Notes: a model not told the origin generated them from the letters alone. DNA of 9,849 nucleotides from Candidatus Magasanikbacteria bacterium RIFCSPLOWO2_02_FULL_44_11 (GCA_001783035.1 MFQK01000020.1:12290-22138); one strand, 5' to 3'; shown: positions 1-7,119, numbered from the stretch's first letter. A program made the numbers and translations.

Positions 1-13
1 GAGGCCATACGTT

Positions 14-1240
14 TTATCCGCTAGTTGTAGTCGGCCTCGCGATGATTGGCATCTCTTCGGGGCCGGCGAGCCGCTCATCGGGAAAGAGACCGGCGTCGCT
101 GTAGCGATTGGCCGCGTTCCACAGGAGCCAGCCGGCGTTCGGATATTTTTCCACCGCGTCTATCTGGGCGCGAATTTTGGCGGCGTCATACACTGCCCCG
201 ATATTAAAAGCCTGGATCCAAGGACGGACTTCGGCTCTAGCGTCCGCAAAAAATGGACCGCCTTGTATCATTCCGTTTTCTATGACCAGCCCCGGAAAAG
301 CCGCCGGATTTGCCAAGCCCAAATGTCCCGAGGGGTAATGCGATGGATACATCATGGGAGAAATATAATCGACGACGTCGAGCGCGTCGACCAGGCGCTG
401 GCCGATATTCATATCATTTTCCCCTGTTCTTTCCATGGCAAAGCCAAACATATCAAGCGAAATCCAAACCGGTTTTTTGTCGAGTGCTTTACTCAAAAAA
501 CGAAAAAATTCGCCCATGACTTCATAACGCTTTTTATCCTTAATCTCATAGACCACGTCGTTCATATTGCCATCAGACGGAAAACGCACGTAATCGAAAT
601 TAATTTCATCGAAACCAAAATCAGCCGCTTCTTTGGCTAGCGCCGCATTGTATTTCCAAACTTCTTTTTTAGTCGGATCGACCCAGGCGAGACCTTTGTG
701 GTCGTGCCACAAGCCGCCGCGTTTACTCTTGATGGCCCACTCCGGTTTTTGGCCGGCTAAAATCGGATCTTGAAAAACTGTTTGCCGGGCGATAACATAA
801 ATATTATTGTCGTGCAATTTTTGGATGGTGGCCGCGAGATCGGTAAAAGCGTTCTTTTTTAAATTGAGATCCTTAACTAGAGTGATCTGGCTGTCAAAAA
901 GTACATTGCCGGTGTAATCTTTGATATCGATAACCACCGTATTGAGTTCTGTACGATTGAGAAGATCGATAATTTCAGCTAACTTTTTGGGATTGTTGGC
1001 CGAGCTGGCTGTCAAATAAAGGCCCTTGGCAATTTGGCGGGGCGGTTTTTCTCGTGACGGCTTCGCCGCTTCGCCGATAACGTACCAACGAATTTCCGAG
1101 GCCAATTTTTCCATTTCTTGGTCGGCGGCGCGCGCCGCTACGCCAACCGTACCGCCGGCAAAAACAGTGACAATAAATAAACCCAAAAACACCGAAGAAT
1201 TCTTCAGCTCACGATTAATTTTTTCGGTTGCTTCTCTCAT
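14..1240 (-). CDS. Membrane-anchored putative glycoside hydrolase-like protein (DUF4015/PF13200 family)
   Basis: A 408-residue protein that resembles the putative glycosyl-hydrolase family PF13200 (DUF4015), predicted to adopt a TIM-barrel fold. An uncleaved signal anchor or signal peptide is visible at residues 17-36 (VFLGLFIVTVFAGG core), so the catalytic part should face outside the membrane. Family-like stretches are KGLYLTASSA (72-81), the strand TVVIDIKDYTG (101-111), the strongly conserved-looking GFDEINFDYVRFPSDG (209-224, likely active-site acids D211, E212, D216) and DYISPMMYPSHYPSGHLG (291-308). The substrate is unknown; a cell-surface or envelope polysaccharide is a reasonable inference. 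It is the last gene of a four-gene operon, starting 2 bases after tsaC, with no Shine-Dalgarno sequence before its ATG, and it ends in TAA near the left edge, where no terminator is visible. Family assignment is from motif recognition; enzymatic activity is not shown. Confidence 0.82.
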   Translation of the reverse strand: MREATEKINRELKNSSVFLGLFIVTVFAGGTVGVAARAADQEMEKLASEIRWYVIGEAAKPSREKPPRQIAKGLYLTASSANNPKKLAEIIDLLNRTELNTVVIDIKDYTGNVLFDSQITLVKDLNLKKNAFTDLAATIQKLHDNNIYVIARQTVFQDPILAGQKPEWAIKSKRGGLWHDHKGLAWVDPTKKEVWKYNAALAKEAADFGFDEINFDYVRFPSDGNMNDVVYEIKDKKRYEVMGEFFRFLSKALDKKPVWISLDMFGFAMERTGENDMNIGQRLVDALDVVDYISPMMYPSHYPSGHLGLANPAAFPGLVIENGMIQGGPFFADARAEVRPWIQAFNIGAVYDAAKIRAQIDAVEKYPNAGWLLWNAANRYSDAGLFPDERLAGPEEMPIIARPTTTSG

Positions 1241-1242
1241 AA

Positions 1243-1848
1243 TTACAAAGTCACCGTTATTTCGCCAGAGCGCACGACTTCAAAACCACTTTCAAGTACC
1301 TTTACTATAGTGGTTGGTTTATGCTTTGGCAAGACGCCATAATTCATCAAGATATCGGGTTGGCGCGAACGGTGGCCAAATTGATCCACGATGTCTTCAA
1401 AAGAATAAATATCTCCCCGATCGGCGAGATTGGCGGAGGTGGCGACCAGGGGGCGATTTATTTTTTCGGTGATTGAAACGAGAAGCGGATGGGCGGTGAC
1501 CCGGACGGCCACCGTCTTATCATTTACAACCACGCCGCGAGCTAAAGCCGGTTCGCTTTCTTTATACTCGCCCACGACCGTCAAAGGTCCGGGCCAATAT
1601 TTTTGCGCTAGTTTTTCCAACGTATCATTCCAAACCAGGATTTTTTTTGCCATCTCCACATTGGGAACAACGACGAGCAAAGGTTTGCCCGATTTCCGTC
1701 CTTTTATCGCAAAAACGCGGTCGACGGCGGTTTGGTTGGTCGCGTCGCAACCCAGACCATACGAGGTTTCGGTCGGAAAAACAATTGTCTTACCATCCAG
1801 AAGGTCAACCACGGTTTGTGCCAGATTACATTCTTTCGTGATCTGCAT
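1243..1848 (-). CDS. tsaC: L-threonylcarbamoyladenylate synthase (YrdC/Sua5 family)
   Basis: A 201-residue single-domain YrdC/Sua5 protein. The family makes threonylcarbamoyl-AMP from threonine, bicarbonate and ATP, the first step of N6-threonylcarbamoyladenosine (t6A) formation at position 37 of ANN-decoding tRNAs, in the cytoplasm. Visible motifs are the nucleotide/threonine-binding loop PTETSYGLGCDA (25-36), KGRKSGKPL (49-57), WPGPLT (85-90) and TSAN (137-140). The C-terminal segment TTIVKVLESGFEVVRSGEI matches the end of the domain; there is no extra Sua5 C-terminal domain, so the short TsaC-type name fits. It starts 2 bases after the prfB stop and ends 2 bases before the DUF4015 gene, so it is clearly co-transcribed. 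No Shine-Dalgarno sequence precedes the ATG, and translational coupling to prfB is likely. Both gene products act in decoding, which makes the pairing with RF2 sensible. Confidence 0.93.
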   Translation of the reverse strand: MQITKECNLAQTVVDLLDGKTIVFPTETSYGLGCDATNQTAVDRVFAIKGRKSGKPLLVVVPNVEMAKKILVWNDTLEKLAQKYWPGPLTVVGEYKESEPALARGVVVNDKTVAVRVTAHPLLVSITEKINRPLVATSANLADRGDIYSFEDIVDQFGHRSRQPDILMNYGVLPKHKPTTIVKVLESGFEVVRSGEITVTL

Positions 1849-1850
1849 AA

Positions 1851-2918
1851 TTAGTTTTTCATCCAGCGCAAATAGGCCTCGGAGAGCGGCAAAAGTTCGC
1901 CTTCCAGAACGCTTTCGGGGTCGGTTGATTTGAATTCGGTACGGTGATCATTCACCAGGTGGTAGGGGTGCAGCACATACGAACGAATTTGGTTCCCCCA
2001 CTCCGCCGATTTATATTCACCGCGTAATTCTTGTCGCTCTTTAGCTTTGCGTTCCAATTCCAATCGATGCAAGCGCGCTTTCAAAATTTTCATGGCGATA
2101 TCTCGGTTTTGCTGTTGCGAGCGTTCATTTTGGCATTGCACGGTAATGCCTGTCGGGATATGCACAATACGTACCGCCGAATAAGTCGTGTTGACGCTTT
2201 GGCCGCCCTTGCCGCCAGACATAAAAGTATCAATGCGCAAATCTTCCGTCTTGAGCTCAACTTCGCCGGCTGCGTCGATTTCCGGCAACACTTCCACCAG
2301 CGCGAAAGAAGTGTGACGCATTTTTTCGGCATCAAAAGGGGAAATGCGGACCAGTCGATGAACGCCGTGTTCGGATTTTAAATATCCATAGGCATAAGCT
2401 CCCTTTACTTCAAATATGACGGATTTATACCCCGCTTCTTGTCCGCGCGATTCATCGATGAGCCGCGTGCTCCAGCCCTGTTTTTCGGAAAAACGAAGCA
2501 GCATACGCAAGAGCATCTCGGCCCAATCTTGCGCTTCAGTACCGCCGCTTCCCGCATGAATCGCAATAATGGCATTGTTCTTGTCGTATGGTCCATCGAG
2601 TAAAAGATGTAATTCAATTTTTTCAAATTCACTACTAAGTTCGACGGTCTGTTTGGCGACTTCGCCGGCCAAAGACGCGTCTTTTGACAACTCTAATAAA
2701 TCTGTTGCCCTTTTTTCCAACCCTTCCCAGGTGTCTATTTCATTTTTTATATCTTGGTAATCCTGGCTCACGGCTTGCGCTCGTTTTTGGTCACTCCAAA
2801 AATTCGGTTGGTTCATTTCTTCGGCCAACTGATCGGCCTTTTTCTTAAGGGCCGGAATTTTAAGTAATTGCATGCCGGATCGGATTTTTTCATTCAATCG
2901 CGGAAGATCCTCGACCAT
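1851..2918 (-). CDS. prfB: Peptide chain release factor 2 (RF2), single uninterrupted frame
   Basis: A 355-residue class I release factor that recognises UAA and UGA and triggers peptidyl-tRNA hydrolysis on the ribosome. The RF2-specific codon-recognition tripeptide SPF is at residues 193-195 (RF1 would carry PxT), and the catalytic GGQ at 238-240; Q240 is the expected PrmC methylation target. The GSGGTEAQDWAEMLLRM stretch (123-139) and QIRSYVLHPYHLVNDHRTE near the C-terminus are also typical. Length is close to the E. coli protein (365). Most bacterial prfB genes need a +1 frameshift at an in-frame UGA after about 25 codons; here the equivalent place reads CTT AAA ATT with no UGA, so translation is direct from the ATG. 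The gene starts 3 bases after the export-family gene's TAG stop, with no Shine-Dalgarno sequence. Its presence agrees with the TGA stop of groEL and indicates standard UGA termination. Confidence 0.96.
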   Translation of the reverse strand: MVEDLPRLNEKIRSGMQLLKIPALKKKADQLAEEMNQPNFWSDQKRAQAVSQDYQDIKNEIDTWEGLEKRATDLLELSKDASLAGEVAKQTVELSSEFEKIELHLLLDGPYDKNNAIIAIHAGSGGTEAQDWAEMLLRMLLRFSEKQGWSTRLIDESRGQEAGYKSVIFEVKGAYAYGYLKSEHGVHRLVRISPFDAEKMRHTSFALVEVLPEIDAAGEVELKTEDLRIDTFMSGGKGGQSVNTTYSAVRIVHIPTGITVQCQNERSQQQNRDIAMKILKARLHRLELERKAKERQELRGEYKSAEWGNQIRSYVLHPYHLVNDHRTEFKSTDPESVLEGELLPLSEAYLRWMKN

Positions 2919-2921
2919 ACG

Positions 2922-3413
2922 CTAAAAAATTTTATCGATACCCACCACGACCAACAAAGTAACGAGGCCGGAACCTAGCACCGCGCCCACTAAATATGGA
3001 CATGATCGTTTGAAAGGAATGCCCATAAGAAAAGCGATCATGGCACCCGTAAAAATACCGCTGCCGGGAATAGGCGAAGCCACGAAAAGAGCCAGACCGA
3101 TCAGACCGTATTTTTCATAACGGGCAAACGCGTCCTGCGCCGATTTTAATTTCTTAAGCCAAGTACGGCCAAAAAAAGTGCCGGAATTTTTTGAGACCCA
3201 GACATGAAAACTGTCGGCGAAATAAAGCAAAAGGAGGACTGGTCCGATATTTCCGGCCATAACCAGCCAATAAGCTTTCCAGATGGGCATTTTGTAGATC
3301 AGAATCGCCAGCGGAATGCCGGCTCGTTGTTCTAAAACCGGCGTCATGGCCACTAAAAAAACAGCCACTTCATGCGGGAAGGCGCTAAATGCTTGAGCGA
3401 TCGAATTCAACAT
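2922..3413 (-). CDS. Small multidrug export-family (COG2426/PF06695) integral membrane protein
   Basis: A 163-residue polytopic protein recognised as the small multi-drug export family (PF06695, COG2426). The family name reflects early annotation; its transported substrate is not established. Motifs seen: PVLEQRAGIPLAI (25-37), matching the family's P-x-x-E-x-R-x-x-IPLA signature with E28 and R30, and FVASPIPGSGIFTGAMIAFLMG (110-131), matching its PLPGTG-type re-entrant or helix motif. Hydrophobic segments lie near 15-40, 46-67, 103-131 and 139-159, with a charged loop at about 82-101. It is the first gene of the operon with prfB, tsaC and the DUF4015 gene, 29 bases or so downstream of a predicted start point, and stops with TAG 3 bases before prfB. 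No Shine-Dalgarno sequence is visible upstream of the ATG. Membrane location is confident; function is not. Confidence 0.85.
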   Translation of the reverse strand: MLNSIAQAFSAFPHEVAVFLVAMTPVLEQRAGIPLAILIYKMPIWKAYWLVMAGNIGPVLLLLYFADSFHVWVSKNSGTFFGRTWLKKLKSAQDAFARYEKYGLIGLALFVASPIPGSGIFTGAMIAFLMGIPFKRSCPYLVGAVLGSGLVTLLVVVGIDKIF

Positions 3414-3448
3414 ATAACTGCAATATTTTTATAATAAAAGTAACGTCT

Positions 3449-3477
3449 ATAATACCTCATCCGTCAGTGGTTGACAA
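3449..3477 (-). promoter_or_regulatory. Sigma70-type promoter of the export-prfB-tsaC-DUF4015 operon
   Basis: On the minus strand a TTGTCA -35 hexamer (3477-3472) is separated by exactly 17 bases from a TATTAT -10 hexamer (3454-3449); each differs from consensus at one position. Initiation is expected near 3442, giving a 5' leader of about 29 bases before the ATG at 3413. The leader is AT-rich and has no obvious Shine-Dalgarno sequence. The -35 hexamer overlaps that of the rightward promoter by five bases. Confidence 0.75.
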
Positions 3478-3499
3478 ATGTGGAGGACTATGCTAAGGT
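3471..3499 (+). promoter_or_regulatory. Strong extended -10 promoter for the small acidic protein gene
   Basis: A perfect consensus -35 TTGACA (3471-3476), a 17-base spacer and a -10 TAAGGT (3494-3499) preceded by TGC (3491-3493), the extended -10 signature. The -10 keeps the most conserved T1, A2 and T6. Initiation is expected near 3506, about 29 bases before the ATG at 3535. The -35 is shared with the divergent promoter, so the two probably cannot be occupied at the same time. Confidence 0.72.
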
Positions 3500-3520
3500 T
3501 ATGCTCGCTATCCTACTAAT

Positions 3521-3526
3521 GGAGGG
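3521..3526 (+). promoter_or_regulatory. Shine-Dalgarno sequence of the small acidic protein gene
   Basis: GGAGGG with GGAGG pairing perfectly to the usual anti-Shine-Dalgarno CCUCC, 8-9 bases before the ATG at 3535. It decides the start: the alternative ATGs at 3501 and 3519 are in another frame that closes after 16 codons. It is the only well-placed strong ribosome-binding site seen in the window. Confidence 0.8.
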
Positions 3527-3534
3527 TCGTAAAG

Positions 3535-3654
3535 ATGGAAGCGGAGGGTAACCAGAAAGAAACCGAGGGAACGGATCCGTTGTCGGAAGAGGGTCTCGAG
3601 CAGTTCTGGCTCGACATCCTGAACACCAAGGAGGGCGGCGACACGCTGTTCTAA
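3535..3654 (+). CDS. Unrecognised 39-residue acidic small protein
   Basis: An intact 40-codon frame (ATG to TAA) behind a consensus promoter and a strong ribosome-binding site, ending about 40 bases before a strong terminator, so it forms a complete single-gene transcription unit. The product has 11 acidic residues and 2 lysines. An acidic, helix-poor N-terminus (1-15) is followed by a likely amphipathic helix at 16-30 (LSEEGLEQFWLDILN, hydrophobic L16, L21, F24, W25, I28, L29), then TKEGG and the C-terminal DTLF. No signal peptide, membrane segment or cysteine is present, so it should be cytosolic. About 31 of 39 codons end in G or C and the gene is roughly 57% GC, in contrast to the A/T-ending codons common in groEL and the other neighbours. 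This suggests either selection for high expression or a foreign origin. I do not recognise the family. A structured leader or small RNA is an alternative, but promoter, ribosome-binding site, codon bias and stop together favour a protein. Confidence 0.72.
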   Translation: MEAEGNQKETEGTDPLSEEGLEQFWLDILNTKEGGDTLF

Positions 3655-3663
3655 CATCTAACC

Positions 3664-3707
3664 GAGGCATCGCGCCTCCGTTGGGTCAAACAAAAAACCA
3701 CCCAACG
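3664..3707 (+). other. Two hairpins downstream of the small gene, one competing with the terminator
   Basis: Hairpin A pairs GAGGC (3664-3668) with GCCTC (3674-3678) around a 5-base loop. Hairpin B pairs CGTTGGGT (3679-3686) with ACCCAACG (3700-3707), 8 perfect pairs around a 13-base loop. The right arm of B is shared with the left arm of the terminator stem, so B and the full terminator are mutually exclusive, the geometry of an antiterminator. Whether it works so is unknown. Confidence 0.5.
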
Positions 3708-3752
3708 TAACGAGTATTTTTCTAATAGAATATTCGTTACGGGTGGTTTTTT
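3692..3752. terminator. Bidirectional intrinsic terminator between the small gene and groEL
   Basis: AAAAAACCACCC (3692-3703) pairs perfectly with GGGTGGTTTTTT (3741-3752). After a 3-base bulge (3704-3706) the stem continues with GTAACGA (3707-3713) against TCGTTAC (3734-3740) and further A/T pairs with one G-T wobble. Flanking A6 and T6 tracts give a U-run in both directions, so it can end the rightward small-gene transcript and the leftward groESL transcript, whose TGA stop is at 3767. Confidence 0.9.
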
Positions 3753-3766
3753 GATTGTTCAGAATC

Positions 3767-5407
<1,641 letters not shown>

Positions 5408-5442
5408 TCAAAATAATATTTAGATATAAAGATCATTTACTC

Positions 5443-5484
5443 GGAAATGGTCGCCTAAGGCGACTACTTCGCTCACTCATTTCC
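5443..5484 (-). repeat. Nested inverted repeat in the groES-groEL intercistronic region
   Basis: An outer pair GGAAATG (5443-5449) and CATTTCC (5478-5484) encloses a perfect inner hairpin GTCGCC-TAA-GGCGAC (5450-5464). On the mRNA it forms a compact stem-loop starting a few bases after the groES stop. There is no T-run on the leftward side, so it is not a standard terminator. It may be an mRNA processing or stability element, or a small dispersed palindromic repeat. Confidence 0.6.
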
Positions 5485-5488
5485 TTTA

Positions 5489-5773
5489 TTATTCAACAAC
5501 TGCTAAAATTTCATCTTGGGAGACGATTTTGTATTCCTTGCCTTCAATTTCAACCTTGTCTCCGCCCCAACTCTTCAAAAGCACATGGTCGCCGACTTTG
5601 ACATCCATTTTGGAACGATTTCCGTCTTCCAATAATTTACCGGGTCCGACAGCGATCACATCGCCTTCCGGTTTCTTGTCATCTTTTTCCGGCAACACCA
5701 AGCCGAACGAAGTTACTTCGTCCGCGTTTTTTTGTTGCACTAAAATGTTATCGCCGAGCGGTCTGATTTTCAT
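5489..5773 (-). CDS. groES: Co-chaperonin GroES (Hsp10)
   Basis: A 94-residue co-chaperonin that caps GroEL as a heptamer. Seen in order: the N-terminal strand MKIRPLGDNILVQ (1-13), a mobile loop in the region 16-34 containing TSFGLVLPE, the strand GDVIAVGPGK (37-46), the roof-loop region DGNRSKMDVKVGD (50-62), and VLLKSWGGDKVEIEGKEYKIV (64-84). The mobile loop has Phe where many GroES proteins have the first Gly of GGI(V/I)L. The ATG at 5773 is chosen because it gives the canonical N-terminus; a GTG at 5800 would add nine residues but lies inside the CIRCE operator. No Shine-Dalgarno sequence is evident. groES is the first gene of the groESL operon and is only 65 bases downstream of the promoter -10. 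Confidence 0.97.
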   Translation of the reverse strand: MKIRPLGDNILVQQKNADEVTSFGLVLPEKDDKKPEGDVIAVGPGKLLEDGNRSKMDVKVGDHVLLKSWGGDKVEIEGKEYKIVSQDEILAVVE

Positions 5774-5793
5774 AGACTTTATAGGATTAAATT

Positions 5794-5820
5794 TTAGCAC
5801 TCTAAATTAGAGAGTGATAA
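5794..5820 (-). promoter_or_regulatory. CIRCE operator (HrcA-binding site)
   Basis: TTAGCACTC (5794-5802), a 9-base spacer and GAGTGATAA (5812-5820), as read on the plus strand, match the CIRCE consensus TTAGCACTC-N9-GAGTGCTAA with a single mismatch (A for C in the right half). It lies immediately after the expected start point of the groESL promoter, where bound HrcA represses transcription until heat or unfolded protein releases it. This predicts an hrcA gene elsewhere in the genome. Confidence 0.95.
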
Positions 5821-5831
5821 TTGTATAGGCC

Positions 5832-5859
5832 ATTGTACACCTTTTTTTTAGAATGTCAA
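5832..5859 (-). promoter_or_regulatory. Sigma70-type promoter of groESL
   Basis: On the minus strand a perfect TTGACA (5859-5854), a 16-base spacer containing an A8 run, and TACAAT (5837-5832). A second TACAAT copy lies 12 bases further downstream (5825-5820), touching the CIRCE. Initiation is expected near 5825, directly beside the operator. The -35 begins only a few bases after the stop of the upstream O-antigen-ligase-like gene and no terminator separates them, so some readthrough into groES is possible. Confidence 0.85.
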
Positions 5860-5865
5860 GTGTTT

Positions 5866-7119
5866 TTATCCACGTCTTTTTATGGCTAAGCCAACCACTA
5901 AACCAACGAGCATGAGGCCGCTATAAAAGCTCCATAAATAGTGGTCAAAAAGCCCCGCTACCGCGAGTGCCGCTATGAGCGGCAACATGGTAGAAAGAAG
6001 GTAATATTTGATACATCGCGCCAGCCAAGCTAGCCAAATCAATCCTACAATTCCTAATTCCGTAAGCACCAATAGGTACACATTGTGAACCGGCTGCCTT
6101 AGAGGAAGCTGACCAGATTGGTTAGCGACAAAAGTGTAATTTTTAAGGCCGACACCAAAGAATGGAGTCTTTCTAAAAATCTTTATGGCTTCGTGATATT
6201 GAGAAGAGCGCTCCTGGACCGAGCGTACTTCTAGCCTGGCGTCGCTGGTTAAGCGAACAGAAAATAGCGACCAAAGAGCAAACACAAATACCAAAACTAC
6301 ACCGACCGCACCGGCAATTTGTTTGGAAAATAAGCTGAAAGATTTTCTACGGATACTGCCGACGCCTATTATTACCAGGCCCGCCAGGGCGGCGAGCCAG
6401 GCTCCGCGTGAAAATGAAACGGTGAGTCCGGCGATAATGAATAATTGGCCGAACGTCACCAGCGGTCGAAATTTTGTCGCTACTTTTTCATAGAGCAATA
6501 AGCCGACTATAAACGCAACCGCCAAATAAATACCCAAACCGTTTGGTGAACCAAATGAACCATAGGCGCGTAGCCAGCGCTCGTTGCTTAATTCAATAAC
6601 ACTCGAGCCCAGCTCCCCGGCCGATTGGTACGCCAGACCAAACCATTTATTCGCGCCGATATACTGCCCAAAAAATTGGTAAAGACCGATTAGACTTTGG
6701 ATGATGGCGCTTGACCAAAAAGCAGCCGCTAGAATTTCCCACCGCCAGGCTGATGTTATGATCAAAAAGGCCAAACAGACCGCGCCAATTATAAAGACTA
6801 ATTGCTGCGCGGCAACCTCGGCTTCCGGGTGCGAAAATGATTGGCCGGCTATGAATACAAAAACTAAACTGCCGACCATCAACCGAATGCGGTTCTTCTT
6901 GAACCGTTCGCGTAAAATTGTCCAACTCAAAACTCTCCCCCTTTCCCAAACCATAATTAAAACCGCCGCCCACAAAAGAAACTCGGTAGCATAGATGGCC
7001 AGAGTGCCGTACTCCCAAAACCTTCCTTGCAGCATTCCCTCGCGATAAATCAATCGCGTCTGCCACGGTAGAAAAAAGAGTAAGGCGACCAACAATCCGT
7101 CTTTAAGTCGTGGCAACAT
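5866..7119 (-). CDS. O-antigen ligase/polymerase-like (Wzy_C superfamily) membrane protein
   Basis: A 417-residue polytopic membrane protein with about ten or more hydrophobic helices and the hallmarks of the O-antigen ligase/Wzy polymerase superfamily (PF04932). Family-like stretches are RAYGSFGSPNGLGIYLA (185-201), SFSRGAWLAAL (235-245), and a large external loop at about 285-345 containing EAIKIFRKTPFFGVGLKNY (310-328), followed by HNVYLLVLTELGIVGL (345-360). Such proteins transfer or polymerise lipid-linked glycans at the outer face of the membrane; substrate and exact reaction cannot be told. The frame is open back to 7239, but the ATG at 7119 is preferred: it begins just before the first hydrophobic helix and reduces the overlap with the upstream gene from 137 to 17 bases. 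No Shine-Dalgarno sequence is seen, so coupling to the overlapping upstream gene is likely. Confidence 0.85.
   Translation of the reverse strand: MLPRLKDGLLVALLFFLPWQTRLIYREGMLQGRFWEYGTLAIYATEFLLWAAVLIMVWERGRVLSWTILRERFKKNRIRLMVGSLVFVFIAGQSFSHPEAEVAAQQLVFIIGAVCLAFLIITSAWRWEILAAAFWSSAIIQSLIGLYQFFGQYIGANKWFGLAYQSAGELGSSVIELSNERWLRAYGSFGSPNGLGIYLAVAFIVGLLLYEKVATKFRPLVTFGQLFIIAGLTVSFSRGAWLAALAGLVIIGVGSIRRKSFSLFSKQIAGAVGVVLVFVFALWSLFSVRLTSDARLEVRSVQERSSQYHEAIKIFRKTPFFGVGLKNYTFVANQSGQLPLRQPVHNVYLLVLTELGIVGLIWLAWLARCIKYYLLSTMLPLIAALAVAGLFDHYLWSFYSGLMLVGLVVGLAIKRRG

Noticed and set aside
2090..2335. An 81-codon frame inside prfB in another frame, possibly a frameshifted RF2 fragment
   Set aside because: prfB is continuous from SPF through GGQ to its C-terminus, so this is a shadow frame.
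3501..3551. A 16-codon frame starting at the ATG at 3501, overlapping the small acidic gene's start
   Set aside because: The GGAGGG at 3521 lies inside it and serves the ATG at 3535. The ATG at 3501 would fall at or before the predicted transcription start.
3535..3654. Possible Pup- or UBact-like protein modifier, because it is small, acidic and has Gly-Gly near the end
   Set aside because: Pup-type tags end in GG followed by Glu or Gln, while this ends in GGDTLF, and no ligase, depupylase or proteasome-type gene is nearby.
3488..3670. A 60-codon minus-strand frame covering the small acidic gene
   Set aside because: Arg/Pro/Ser-rich reverse complement of the plus-strand gene, with no promoter or ribosome-binding site on that strand; the plus-strand signals are far better.
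3506..3752. tmRNA, 6S RNA or another structured housekeeping RNA
   Set aside because: There is no tRNA-like acceptor/T-arm, no tag ending in LAA or similar, and no long central-bubble hairpin. A ribosome-binding site and codon bias favour a protein.
5433..5480. A 15-residue basic peptide frame (MSERSSRLRRPFPSK) between groES and groEL
   Set aside because: It coincides with the nested palindrome, its spacing from GGA is too short for a ribosome-binding site, and its content is explained by the inverted repeat.
5774..5800. GroES start at the GTG at 5800
   Set aside because: It would add nine residues absent from the family and overlap the CIRCE operator; the ATG at 5773 gives the canonical MKIRPLGDN start.
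6647..7066. A 139-codon minus-strand frame inside the O-antigen-ligase-like gene, shifted by one base
   Set aside because: The polytopic membrane protein in the other frame is coherent over its full length with family motifs; this frame has no domain, start signal or continuation.
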